This document shows positions 41,450-51,700 of a DNA stretch of 64,000 nucleotides, piece by piece. Below the pieces are notes generated by a model that had not been told where the DNA came from, did not search any database, and worked only from the letters and a program-made list of their open reading frames with translations. Positions within the stretch are counted from its first letter, which is position 1. The number at the start of each line of letters is the position of its first letter. The stretch comes from Numida meleagris (taxonomy: Eukaryota; Chordata; Aves; Galliformes; Numididae), in assembly GCF_002078875.1 (NCBI RefSeq), contig NC_034419.1:17143090-17207089 (forward strand), given 5' to 3'. The translations under genes were made by a program, and so were the position numbers.

Positions 41450-41602
41450 CACAAACTGCCCAGGGAGGTGGTGGACTCACTGTTTCTGGAGGTGCTCAAG
41501 AACTGTGGAGATGTGGCATAGTGGGCATGGTGAGGATCAGCTGGGATGGGATTTGGGGATCTTAGAGGTCTTTTCCAAAGTTAATGATTCCATGATTCTA
41601 TG
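41450..41602 (+). mobile_element. CR1 LINE 3' end, 5'-truncated
   Basis: Begins inside the CR1 3' UTR at CTGCCCAGGGAGGTGGTGGA and follows the family order: a CTGTTTCTGGAGGTGCTCAAG block, a GATCTTAGAGGTCTTTTCCA block, and the terminal TGATTCCATGATTCTATG octamers at the 3' end. Loss of everything 5' is the usual outcome of LINE integration. Divergence within the body suggests an old copy. No target-site duplication is obvious by eye. Confidence 0.92.
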
Positions 41603-42359
41603 TAGGTCCCTAGCAGGCTGACCCATTCCATTGAAATCATTCATTTTCCATATTTTTGGCTTGTTGGGAGTTGGCAACACATTGCATTCTGCATATGGTC
41701 CCAGGCCTTTAAACAAAGGTGTCAGGTGCTGCTTCTATGGTTGGTTCCAAGGAAAACATCTGTGTTAGGAAATGAGCACCAGCTCTCACATTATGATGTT
41801 TTAACTAAGAATTTCAAAACACTGTCCTTAGGAAAAGTGATCTTAAAAGTTTTAGAAGTGTTGAACTTCAAAACACTGCAAAGACTTTACACTTCTTTTT
41901 CTACAATTTCCATATAGTTCTTGAACATTCAAGGTACTTTTCTTTTAAAACTCCTAGCAACTCTGATCAGATTGCTTTGCAAAAAGAACTGAAGAACATA
42001 CATATTTATTTTCTGAAAGAGAAATACTTTCTCTGCTTGATGTTGTGACAGAAAGACCCAGGTTTGTTAGCATACGATTGCATTTGGCAAGTCTGAAGTG
42101 CCCAATTAATTGGGGCATTTGACAAAGATGGAATTGACAATTTGACAAAGAGGAAGTCAAATAGATTATCTAAATTTAGAAACCTGATTTTAAATGGGAA
42201 AAGAAATATATCAAAATCAAAGTACTGATGCTGTTTAAATTTAGTAGGATATACACAGATAACAATCACAGAATATTTCAAAGGGAAAATGCAAAAGTAC
42301 GCAAAGCCGAAGAGGGGAGAAATATCTGAGTGACGAACCCAAGATTATTAACAAACACT
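41603..42359. other. Unique non-coding stretch
   Basis: No gene or repeat is recognised between the CR1 copy and the motif-rich block that follows. The opposed short frames are chance. Confidence 0.55.
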
Positions 42360-42510
42360 ATTTATTTCATTGCTTCGTAAGAGTTTCCATAAATAATTTT
42401 CTAATAGATAAGTGATTCATTATTAATTGTTTTCCAAGCATGCATTGATAGATGTGAAGCTGATTAATTAACTAGGGCCTGCTAGCACCTGCGTCAGGTG
42501 TTGTCACTTC
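42360..42510. promoter_or_regulatory. Candidate regulatory block with paired inverted E-boxes
   Basis: Homeodomain-type words TTATTAATTG (about 42420-42430) and GATTAATTAACTAG (about 42463-42475) are followed by a perfect inverted pair of E-boxes, CACCTG-CGT-CAGGTG at 42486-42500. CACCTG is bound by SNAI/ZEB and some bHLH factors, and paired CACCT words are a known arrangement for ZEB proteins. No coding or repeat feature explains the block. Confidence 0.35.
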
Positions 42511-45279
42511 TGGTGTGCTCAGCTTTTGGGGAACACAGCCTTTTCCTTAAAACCAAGTCAGATTTCAACATTTAGATAGTACTGAAAAGAAGAGATTGTA
42601 TTTTATTTTTATTACTTTAATGTTATTTCCACTGTATTTTTAAAATTAGTATTTTGGTTTATTTGTTATTTTTATTTTTTATTTAATTCCTAGCCAGATA
42701 GAGGGGATGTAATCTGCCAGGAGTAGAGCCTGAAAGCTGCTCCTTCCTTCCAGTGCTCGGGAGCTGCCCTGCTGAGCTCCCTGCTGCTCCATCACAGCAA
42801 GCACTGTTCACATAGAGAAACCCCCCACCAGGTGCACAATGCCATTCTCTCCCTGTCAGCAGAACCTCTGCTTGTATGGGATGTGGTGTTCTATTTCAAT
42901 AAGATTTGTTCAGTTTCTTCTTTTGGCATTAACGAAGACATCTAATCAATCATTCTTGTATTTCACATCCAGCTGAGAAAGTGTTCAGGTGGGAAACCTG
43001 GGTTCCAGTAACGCCCTTGAGAAATTTCTCTTAATTTCTTTTATTTTTCCACATCAAAAAGTTTCTTTTTCACAAACATCTTCAGATCCGCCCCCATCCC
43101 TTAGGGCATCGTGCTCTCATTTGCTCAGGAGGACGCTACCTGCTGATCTGAGCCCTGGGTCTTGTGGAAGACTTTTTAAATTTTGCATATTTAAGTGATT
43201 TAATTAAAAAAGTTAACTTGAAAACTGATTCTGATTCATCTTCTGTGTCCAAAAAAAATTCTCTAAAATTATCTAAAAGTAGAGATAAATGCATTCTGCC
43301 TTTCCAGTTCCCGATTCATTATAAGAATTGATTGACTTTGAGTGGCTGCAAAGCTGACAGCGTGTAGTCTATTAATGGATTAACTCTACAAAGGTCCTGC
43401 TCTCTGTTAAATATCTACTGCTGCAGTCTGGTGGGACCTGTGCCCATGTCACTAAGAGCAGAATGGGACCCTGGCAGAACAAACGTCAAGTGAGCTCAGC
43501 GTTGTGGTCTGCAGATTCAGTTATTCCCTATAAGTGCTGCAAAGTCAACGTGCTGAGATTTACCAACAGCAGCAGTGCTCTTGGAAAGCGTTGCACTGAC
43601 ATCTCTGCATCGCGCAATTCAGACCCATTAACTATAAAGGCTTTGGGGAAGGCAAATGTTTGTAGATATACTCTGAACTGGGCTTCTGATCCCTCTCTGA
43701 AGGGATGAACTGGGGAGGGATGTCTTCCTTCCTTCTCACTCTCAGAAGCCAAAGTGATAGTACATTCTGTGCATCCTGAGCAATAAAAAGGGAGAAAATG
43801 AGAAGGGACTAGATTGCATCAGTTCTGTCATTAAAGTTTTCAGCTGGGTCAGTAGGGAAATTCCAATATTTGAGCAGAAACTGCACAGTAATCCTGTGTC
43901 ATTGCCATCATTGTGCTAGTGCATTTGCTAACAGGTACTGGGGGAACCATTCTATGTGCTTGTGGGTGAAGTCTTAACCTAGTAAACAACAAGAAAATGT
44001 AATCACTGGTGGAAGTGCAATTCCAGGACTGATTCACAGAGGATGGGATGGAAGAGCTGCTTGCTCTGGTCCCCTCAGAAGAGCTCTCCCTTGTACCCAC
44101 AAGACCACCTACCCAACATATGTTTTTAAAGGTACCATCCACAGGGTCTGCCAAAATGTCCCAAAGAGTCTAAAATGCACTTCTGTTCCTCCAGAGAGAA
44201 TGTTTGCTGCTCAACGTGATTTTGGAAGCCCAGTCCTTGGAAATATCCTTAAGTAACATGGCATCAGCATTATTCTTGATGTGCCACCAATGCAGAACAG
44301 GAAGATTAATCCAAGCTAGAAGAAATTACCGTTCCTCTTTGCTTTGTGTTTGTTTCTGGTTTTGTTTATATTTTTTATTTTTAAAGAAAAAAAGGTTAAA
44401 AATCTCCCAGGTACTGCAAACTTTATGAAGTTTCCAAATGGATGAAGAATGCTTTGAACTTCTGAAAAAGAAGGCTGTTAAAATCAGTGTCTGTTATAAA
44501 TTTATTCTACTCTGGTGGCTGTGAATGTCCAAAGCTAGACTTGGGCTAGATTTATGTCTAGTCAGACATAAAAAAAAACAAAAAAAAAAACACGCTTTAT
44601 GGTATATCACTAAATTGTAGAAAATAAAAATTCAGCTGAAAAATGAGTTGTGCAATGTTAAAAATGTTAGGCTTGTGATCAACACCTCCTCCTCCTCTCA
44701 GCTGCCTTTTAGGCATTTCTATTTAGATTCATGATGGTATGGGCTGTTCAATTTACATTGCGTGTCAGAGTCAAAAGTCAACTCCAGAAGATGGGGAGTT
44801 GGCATTTACTTCTCGGATAGTTAGAAAGATCAAGAGACGTAGGATTCTGGCTTTAGTTTAAGCTGAAAGACTGAAATCAGTTATTTGCAGAAGACTGATT
44901 GTTTGGACTCCCTTGCAAAGCCACTCAGCACTTTGATTTTTCCCCTCTGTGAGCATCTTTGACACTCGGATATCTTTTCTGACTAAGATGTTTCATTTCA
45001 ACTAAGAAATGTTCAATAACATTTCCATTTTAAAGCTACTTATTAATCATGTAACGAAAATATTTTACTAAACAGAAGCATTTGAAGATGACCCATAGTT
45101 AAATCAGGTACTTCTTAAAGCACAAATGAAAACAGGACTAGCCATCTTGAAGTTTATGAGTTTATGACACAATTCAAAAGTATGATGAGGTTTTGCGAGG
45201 GAAAAGTAGTGCTACTGCTGGATGTTTGGCTTTGGCTTGGAGTACCTAGAAATAAATTACTGCTATAGGTCAGCTTTGA
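42511..45279. other. Unique non-coding stretch
   Basis: GC-richer at about 42700-42860 without coding features. A short homeodomain-word patch (TTAATGGATTAACTC) lies at about 43372-43387. A 9-bp stem-loop followed by an A-tract lies at 44551-44590. No gene is recognised. Confidence 0.5.
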
Positions 45280-45400
45280 CAGCACTAAAATTTAATTAAA
45301 TTGTGTAATTTGCTTTTCCCATTACAGAAAGCCCCATAAATTGTGTAACTGTACCACATTTCCAGCACGTTGATTAGAAATCTAAATACGCAAGGCAATT
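45280..45400. promoter_or_regulatory. Candidate regulatory block with a 12-bp direct repeat
   Basis: The word TAAATTGTGTAA occurs twice, at 45297-45308 and 45337-45348, exactly 40 bp apart. The first copy adjoins TTTAATTAAATT. Repeated identical words with TAATTA cores suggest paired transcription-factor sites. An old local duplication is the alternative. Conservation is not visible here. Confidence 0.25.
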
Positions 45401-46403
45401 TATACTACACTGAAAGCAGAAAGCCAGAGAACAGTGGCAGAACTGCAAACATGAAGTGTTCGGGGTTAGGGGCGAGCAACAGGGCTGAGGAGGCACCTGG
45501 CAAAACTGCACAATAAGTCATATTCCGGTAAATTGTATGAAATATCTAATAGTGACATGTGGAATGCTGTCTTACAGTCAGTTCTGGATCTGCAGTTGTC
45601 TGGATGATCAGGAAGCACGGGTTTGGGTTGGATCAGGCATGTGTGTGCAGCTGTACTCCTTTCAGGCTAGCAGAGTGCCTTTACAACTCTATGAATGTAT
45701 GAAAATGAGCTGCCTGCTACAGGAGTGAATATGAATTTCTGCCTTTAAAAAGTTAGGGTTTTTCTGGAGCAGGATTGAACACCAAGATCAGCACTTCCCA
45801 TCATCTTGCTTTGATGATTTAGATCCGGTACTAAAGCCTAAATCCATTTTTATGGCCTCATCAGCCTCAGCCCGAGTGTCTGGTAACATCCAGGCAGCTT
45901 AAACTGAGAACTGCCAGCTCTGTTTGATCCTCACTCAATTTTCAGAGCAAGGAAGACCTGGGCCCGCAGGAGAGGGCGATAAGCTGTCTCTCTGGAAGAA
46001 ATTTTGGTGTTGCTCATCTGTTCTGCTTCGCATTGTAATTGCTTACACCGTGCACAAGACCTGGGCACTTCAGATAGCAGAAAATAGTTCAGAGGCTCTG
46101 ATGAACATCTGCACTTCAGGCTGCCTATCTGAAATTAATCTTTCTTTTTGAGCACGGGGTTGTATCACTTGGACATGAAAAGGCCATGATCTTGTCATCT
46201 CCTTCCTGCATACCTAATGTCTGCGCTGGCTTTGGATCAATTACAAAAAAATGAAATAAACAGACCAATTTTGCCATCCCACATACTTGAATAGCAGTTA
46301 TCCTGCACTTCAAATCAATAACATTGGGGAGGTCTAACATATTATTTGCATTTATGTTCCCACTGGATTTTAATATGAGTGATGTTTGCTACAGATGTAT
46401 TTT
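45401..46403. other. Unique non-coding stretch
   Basis: Mixed base composition, with no gene, RNA or transposon recognised. Short open frames on both strands overlap each other. Confidence 0.5.
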
Positions 46404-46449
46404 ACTATTAAGGAAAGTTTGTTTCCCACTATTAAGGAAAGTTGTTCCC
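46404..46449 (+). repeat. Two-copy tandem duplication of about 23 bp
   Basis: Unit one is 46404-46427 and unit two is 46428-46449. Both start ACTATTAAGGAAAGTT and end in TTCCC, differing by a 2-base length change. The high identity implies a recent slippage or microhomology duplication. Confidence 0.9.
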
Positions 46450-46599
46450 ACTTACTGTGGGAATGTCATGAAAGAGGAAAGAAGAAAACGACTCCATAGC
46501 ATTCCACGTGAAAGCAGCTTTTGATTGAGAAGCTCTAGTAATTTTCTTTGCTTTACAGAAATGAAAGTTATGTCAGACTCGTGATTGTCTGAGCTTAAA

Positions 46600-46830
46600 T
46601 TAATGAAAGTAAATCCGTAAAATATTACATTTCTCTATTGTACCCATTTATGGGGAACATTTGCTTTTTTTCAGTGCTTGTTGGAAAGTTATGCCAGTGA
46701 GCAATTACATTATTGTATAATGCTTGGGTCTAATTAATTTTGAAAAATATGACAAGCTTTCCTAGCCTTTTCATTTCGATGAGCTTTGCATTGCTCTTTC
46801 TGTACCCTGTATAGTGCAGCTCACATAATT
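46600..46830. promoter_or_regulatory. Candidate conserved regulatory block rich in homeodomain words
   Basis: CAATTA at 46702-46707, ATTATTGTATAAT at about 46710-46721 and TAATTAATT at 46731-46739 lie within 40 bp. The flanks are non-repetitive and contain ATTTGC and GCATTGC words. The cluster is like those in vertebrate developmental enhancers. The evidence is motif content only. Confidence 0.3.
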
Positions 46831-49129
46831 ACTGTTCTCCCTTTTAGTATCACAGGAATCCCAAAGTTAAATACATGTAGTTAGTTGCCCATGAGTTCTG
46901 CCTTGTGTCTGCAGCTGATATCAAGCAATGCCTTTTGTCAGGACAGCACATTTTTATTTTTTAATTGGTAAAAAATTTTATTTTTAAACAAATCTCTTTA
47001 AATCTAATAGCCTGTTCAGTTTTTACTTACGAGCATCCCCTAAATCATGTTGGAGATTGAACTCACTGCGTATTTTTAATATCCATAGATTTTCTGTATC
47101 TGATATGCTTTTTTATATTCTGTACTGCACAGAAATAAATACACTTATCAGAGTGGTTCAAAAGAGGCAGAATTTTATTTTAATGTATCTCCTTAAAAAG
47201 CTTGTATATTCTTCCCATGTTTACTTTTTAGTTTTATGGTTCTGTTTTTCAGAGTTTACTGTCTGATACTCCACTGAACATTCAGTGGAAGGAACTTTAT
47301 GGATGCATAAAAATAAGCTAGACTATTTCTTTTGAACTGGTTATCTAAATAGCAGCTGGTATCTCCTGGAAAAAATTACATTTAAAAACACATCTGTGAA
47401 TATCATTGCAAAATTCATTCTCTTCTTATTTTTTATCGGTTTCGTGATGTGTGAAGAAGTACAGATTTTCTTTTGTCTTATTATGTGGTTCAATTTTCTA
47501 CTTGAAATCCTGATCCCCATTTGTGATACTTAGTTTCCATGATGATATCCCAAATGGGGAATAATTTCAAGGTGAGAAGTATATTTTGAAGAAAAGATGA
47601 ACTCCGCAGTCCAAACTTGATTCCTAAGTCATTCCAGCATAAAACCCATATTAAATTGCTCCGATATTTTCTCGTAGTAGCTAGCGCTGCTAAACCTGTG
47701 ATGTCTCATTTTTTCTGCCTTCTGTATCTCAGTCTTATGGGTCAGCCAACCTGTGTGTAAATTTGTAGCATGCTTTAGACTTTATTAAAGCCAAGCTCTG
47801 AATATAAAATTACATTACAGTTGTTGAATGATTCTTGAATATACGAGTATTAAAAACACCACATTTATTTCAGTGCAAACCCGTCTATGAAAATAAACGT
47901 ATAAGGTTTAATTTTTCAGTTCTAATATACAGCAGTTGACTTTTGATGTTTCTGGGGGCTTGAAACATGGCGCAGAGCTTGGGGAATATCCATCTGCAAG
48001 GGGGAGTGGCTATTATGGAATTGCAATGTAAGGACCCTTGGAACACGCTCCTTGCAGTGTGGTGTTGATGCTGATTATTTCGTCTCCACTTGCTTTAACT
48101 CCAGCCCAGCAGTCAGCAGCCCCACTGCCCAGGGCCATGCACACCCACCCTCCTGCCTCACTGGGGCTCATCACTGCAGAGTTGGCCACCCAACCTTCAA
48201 TATTAAACATGTGGTGTCCAGCTCACAGTGCTCGCTGTTGATCACTCAACACCAGCACACAGATGTGTTGAGCAGTGATCAGAAGAAATAGACACGTTTT
48301 CATTTATTCCCCCTTGAAGACCTCTGCTGCCAAGGAAATAAGGGCTTATCCACTTCAAAGTGAAGCCCTGGGGAACATGAAATACAAGTTGTAATTGTTG
48401 GAAAAAGAAAAAAAGGAGAGGAAAAAAAGAAATCTCAAGCCAGATACTCTCCTTGTGCTTGAAGAGGAATGAAGAGGCATATGGAGGAACTAGAACAAAG
48501 CAAAGTGAACCACGGGGCAACTTACCTTCATTTCTAAAAGTGTTTGCCTTTGTGTTGGAAAAAGGGATACGTGAAGAAATGAATAGATGTGTATTTATAT
48601 TACAGTACCAACATCCTCAGAACGGTATTGTCAATGGATGAATAGATTTTGATATGGATCTTTCATAAATGGATTTGCCTTTGCAGTAGCACCAGGCGTG
48701 GAAAATTTCTCTAGAAAGTTATGTGCATGAAAGAGAAAGTGTTGTAATAGACACTAAACTGTGTCTCACATGCATCTGCTGCCAGTGAAAGTTGTGTGTC
48801 TCCTATTATGATCTATGATGGTTCAGACCCCTCAATTTATCCCTTATGGCCCATCAAACACAATATTTCTGTACACAAAGTTTTGTGGTCCTTTTAAACT
48901 GATGCATCCTTGGATCTGATATAGCACTTTGATACCTCTTAAAGTCAGGCTGGAAGAATTGTTTCATTCAGAACATTTTGAATAGAGTACATAAGTGCAA
49001 TCCTTTACGGTCCTTGAGATTTGATAATGTGGGAAAGGATACTTTATGTCAAAATGTTATGGCTGTATTATCGTTATAGAAAAATATATTTTCCAACATT
49101 CATTCAAGTTGGAGAACCTTTCAGGAAAT
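46831..49129. other. Unique non-coding stretch with a GC-richer patch
   Basis: A GC-richer patch at about 48050-48240 has no coding or CpG-island character. Inverted repeats lie at 47270-47289 and 48239-48281. A purine-rich AAAAAGAAAAAAAGG run lies at about 48402-48430. No gene is recognised. Confidence 0.5.
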
Positions 49130-49440
49130 GTACTTACTAAATCAGATGAATAATTTATTTTGTACTGGCAGTGTTGCATTAACGTAGGGAATTTCAAAGG
49201 GACATAAAGGAGGTAGGCAAGCAGTCAGGGAGAGCCGAGTGCCTAATGAATTTAGCCATTCAAACGTCCAAAAGTATATAAATGGATTACTTATGAAAAT
49301 CAGCAGTGCTATTTGTACAGATTGATCATAAATTCTGTTTCATTACAGTGACCAGTATTTTAAGATTTAAAACTAAGACTGATTTAATCAAGTAAAATAT
49401 GCATGTAAATTGTCATTAAGTGGATGGATACACCTTACTG
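49130..49440. promoter_or_regulatory. Weak candidate regulatory block
   Basis: Non-repetitive interval with repeated homeodomain-type words (ATGAATAATTTATT, CTAATGAATTTAG, TTGATCATAAATT, GATTTAATCAAG) and no open frame or transposon. It is weaker than neighbouring blocks because the words are generic in AT-rich DNA. Confidence 0.2.
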
Positions 49441-51259
49441 TATGAAATCTAGATTTTATATTTGCTGCACACTTTAATTTTCGGCTCATTTTTTATGATC
49501 GTTCATTTCTTCCACATCAGAGATTATAAATTCAGCTGTGTTTTAGTTCTTGGTTTGCTTTGCATGTAATGGTTGTGGGGGGAGAAAAAAACTTCCTTTT
49601 GTTTTTTTCCATTTTTTCCCGTGTCAGTATTTTATACAAGGTCAATAACAAGCTTCAGTGTGTTTACAATTACCAAGAGGATGGGATTTGTTATTGTGCA
49701 CAGTCAAATGTGCTGATTCTTCCATTATTTATGGATAGGAGATAAAAATCTTGCAATGTACTGAGACAAAAGTAAGGTACATGTTTTATATCTATATTTT
49801 TGATGAGTTCTCTTAATAGACATTGGACAACGCATGGCTTTCTGACTGCATAATGTAAATTTTTCTTTATAGCAAAGCTGTCAAAGCTTTGTATTTTTTA
49901 TGGCTCACATGTATGCAACTTGGAAGCAAACACTTCACTTCCTCTAGTATTTAATACCAGAACTGATTGTTTTGGACTGCCTACAGTCCAAAGGGATATG
50001 TAAAAATAGGGTGAAAATATTCCTTTAATACTGAGGTCAGTTTTAGCAAAGCATTGCTATGAAAACTGGATTTGTTATAAAAAAAGGGGTGTAATATTAT
50101 TATTATTTTTTAAAGAAAGTACTCTCTGAAATATCCTTGAACCCCATAATGGCAGAGAACTTGGCTGGCACTGAGGAGCACCATGAGCATTTGGGAAGGG
50201 CTCTGGGTGCTGCACCCAGGGAGGAGATTCAGGAGTGTTGGTTTCAAGCACCCACCCCAGAGAAGGATGCAAAGCAGTGGTGAGGTGTTCATCAGCTCCT
50301 TCCCTGCTGTGACAAGGCAGGATCAATATCTCCTGCAACAGATTCCTCCAGTTCAGGGCTTGGAAAGTCTATGTTATATTGACGGTCACCTGTTAGTTTA
50401 TCTCAGTGCTTGGTGATGAATTTCTACTGTCTAGAAGTAGGTTTATTCTAATCAGATTGGAGCAAGGCATGTTGGTGTCCTTCCCTTTGCTTTGATCCAT
50501 CCCATAAGAAATCAATGGATCTATTCTTTCCTCCTTATTCTTTCAAGCCGTATTGCTTTCAGCTGGCTGTTAAATGGGTTTGACAGTTCCATCTCCACAG
50601 GTGCATTACTCCTCAGAAAGCCAGGGCAGCAGGCTTCAATAACAAAGCATTTGGTGGTGGGAGTTTCTTTACCTCTTAACTGCTTATGATTACATGTGAA
50701 GCACATATAGGTTCATTACAACCCCCTCTTTATAATTGGAGGAAGGAGAAGAAGTTTGTTTTTTCCCCCCAAAAGAGATATAGGGTATCTGTCTTAGATT
50801 TGCATTGTTAGTTGCTCATTCAAGAATCTCTCTCTTTTTCTAAAAACTCAGAAGAAACAGAGCAAGCTTTGCTTCTGTGCAGCACTGAGGCCAGAATTTG
50901 GCAGGTATGAACCCCTTCTTGTATATCTGTATGGTGACCAGCTGCCCTTCTACCTGTGCACAGTAGAATAGTCAGGAGTGTGAGTTCCATTTTGCCCCAG
51001 TTGTGCTGTGTGGCCAATGTTTCTTGCCTACAGATCTTTACCAGCATTGAGGATTTATCACCTTACTTTCCTCTGGCTCTTATCACAAGTTGCTGATTAG
51101 ATTCAAGCCATGCTCTTCTTTTTGTCTTTTTTATGATGTGTAAAGTTGGAATCCAACTTGTTTTGAGTTCTCCTTGATAGCTTGTCTTGTACTGTGCATT
51201 AATGGCTCCTTTTAGATGAAAAATGTCTGCAAGTGTAATTGTGTTGAGTTTTGCCTCAC
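49441..51259. other. Unique non-coding stretch
   Basis: Contains a 9-bp stem-loop at 49971-49992, a short TTATTATTATTATT run at about 50096-50110 and a GC-richer patch at about 50150-50290. Opposed frames of 77-87 codons there have no recognisable domain. The patch may be ancient repeat, but I cannot place it. Confidence 0.5.
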
Positions 51260-51700
51260 ATTAATTTCATGACCCCTAGCTTTATTCATTCTCCTGTGAA
51301 TTTGAATAGTGAAACTTAAACTCTATTCCAGAAAAGCACAAAGTCTCTAATTGACTGTGGGCCATTTTCTCCTGTTACATCTCACTGTGAGAGGTGGAAA
51401 ATGAAGAAGACATCTCTGTTACAGCAGGGAGAACACTTCTGTAATTGAGCAAAAGGCTTTAATGAGAGGTGGAGAGACACGTTTTCCGTGGAGTTATTTT
51501 AAAGATCTTGAGAGCAGCAGTGCTTCTATAATTGGGTGATAATTGTCTGTATTGTCCGGAACAAGACTGTTTATGTGCCTTATTTTTCTCTCTGATGCCA
51601 TTGCTGTAATTAGCCAGTAATTATGTCTGTTTCAATGCTGCCAAGCGATTTAACTTTTAATCTTGATCTCCATCATATATGCTTCAGAGCACCTACAGAG
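51260..51700. promoter_or_regulatory. Candidate conserved enhancer with phased homeodomain sites
   Basis: ATAATTG occurs at 51528-51534 and 51539-51545, 11 bp apart. TAATTA occurs at 51607-51612 and 51618-51623, also 11 bp apart. Between them lies a moderately GC segment with TTGTCCGGAACAAGA. Two pairs at one helical-turn spacing would place paired factors on the same DNA face. No coding frame or repeat is present. The block resembles vertebrate conserved non-coding elements. Conservation is inferred. Confidence 0.4.
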
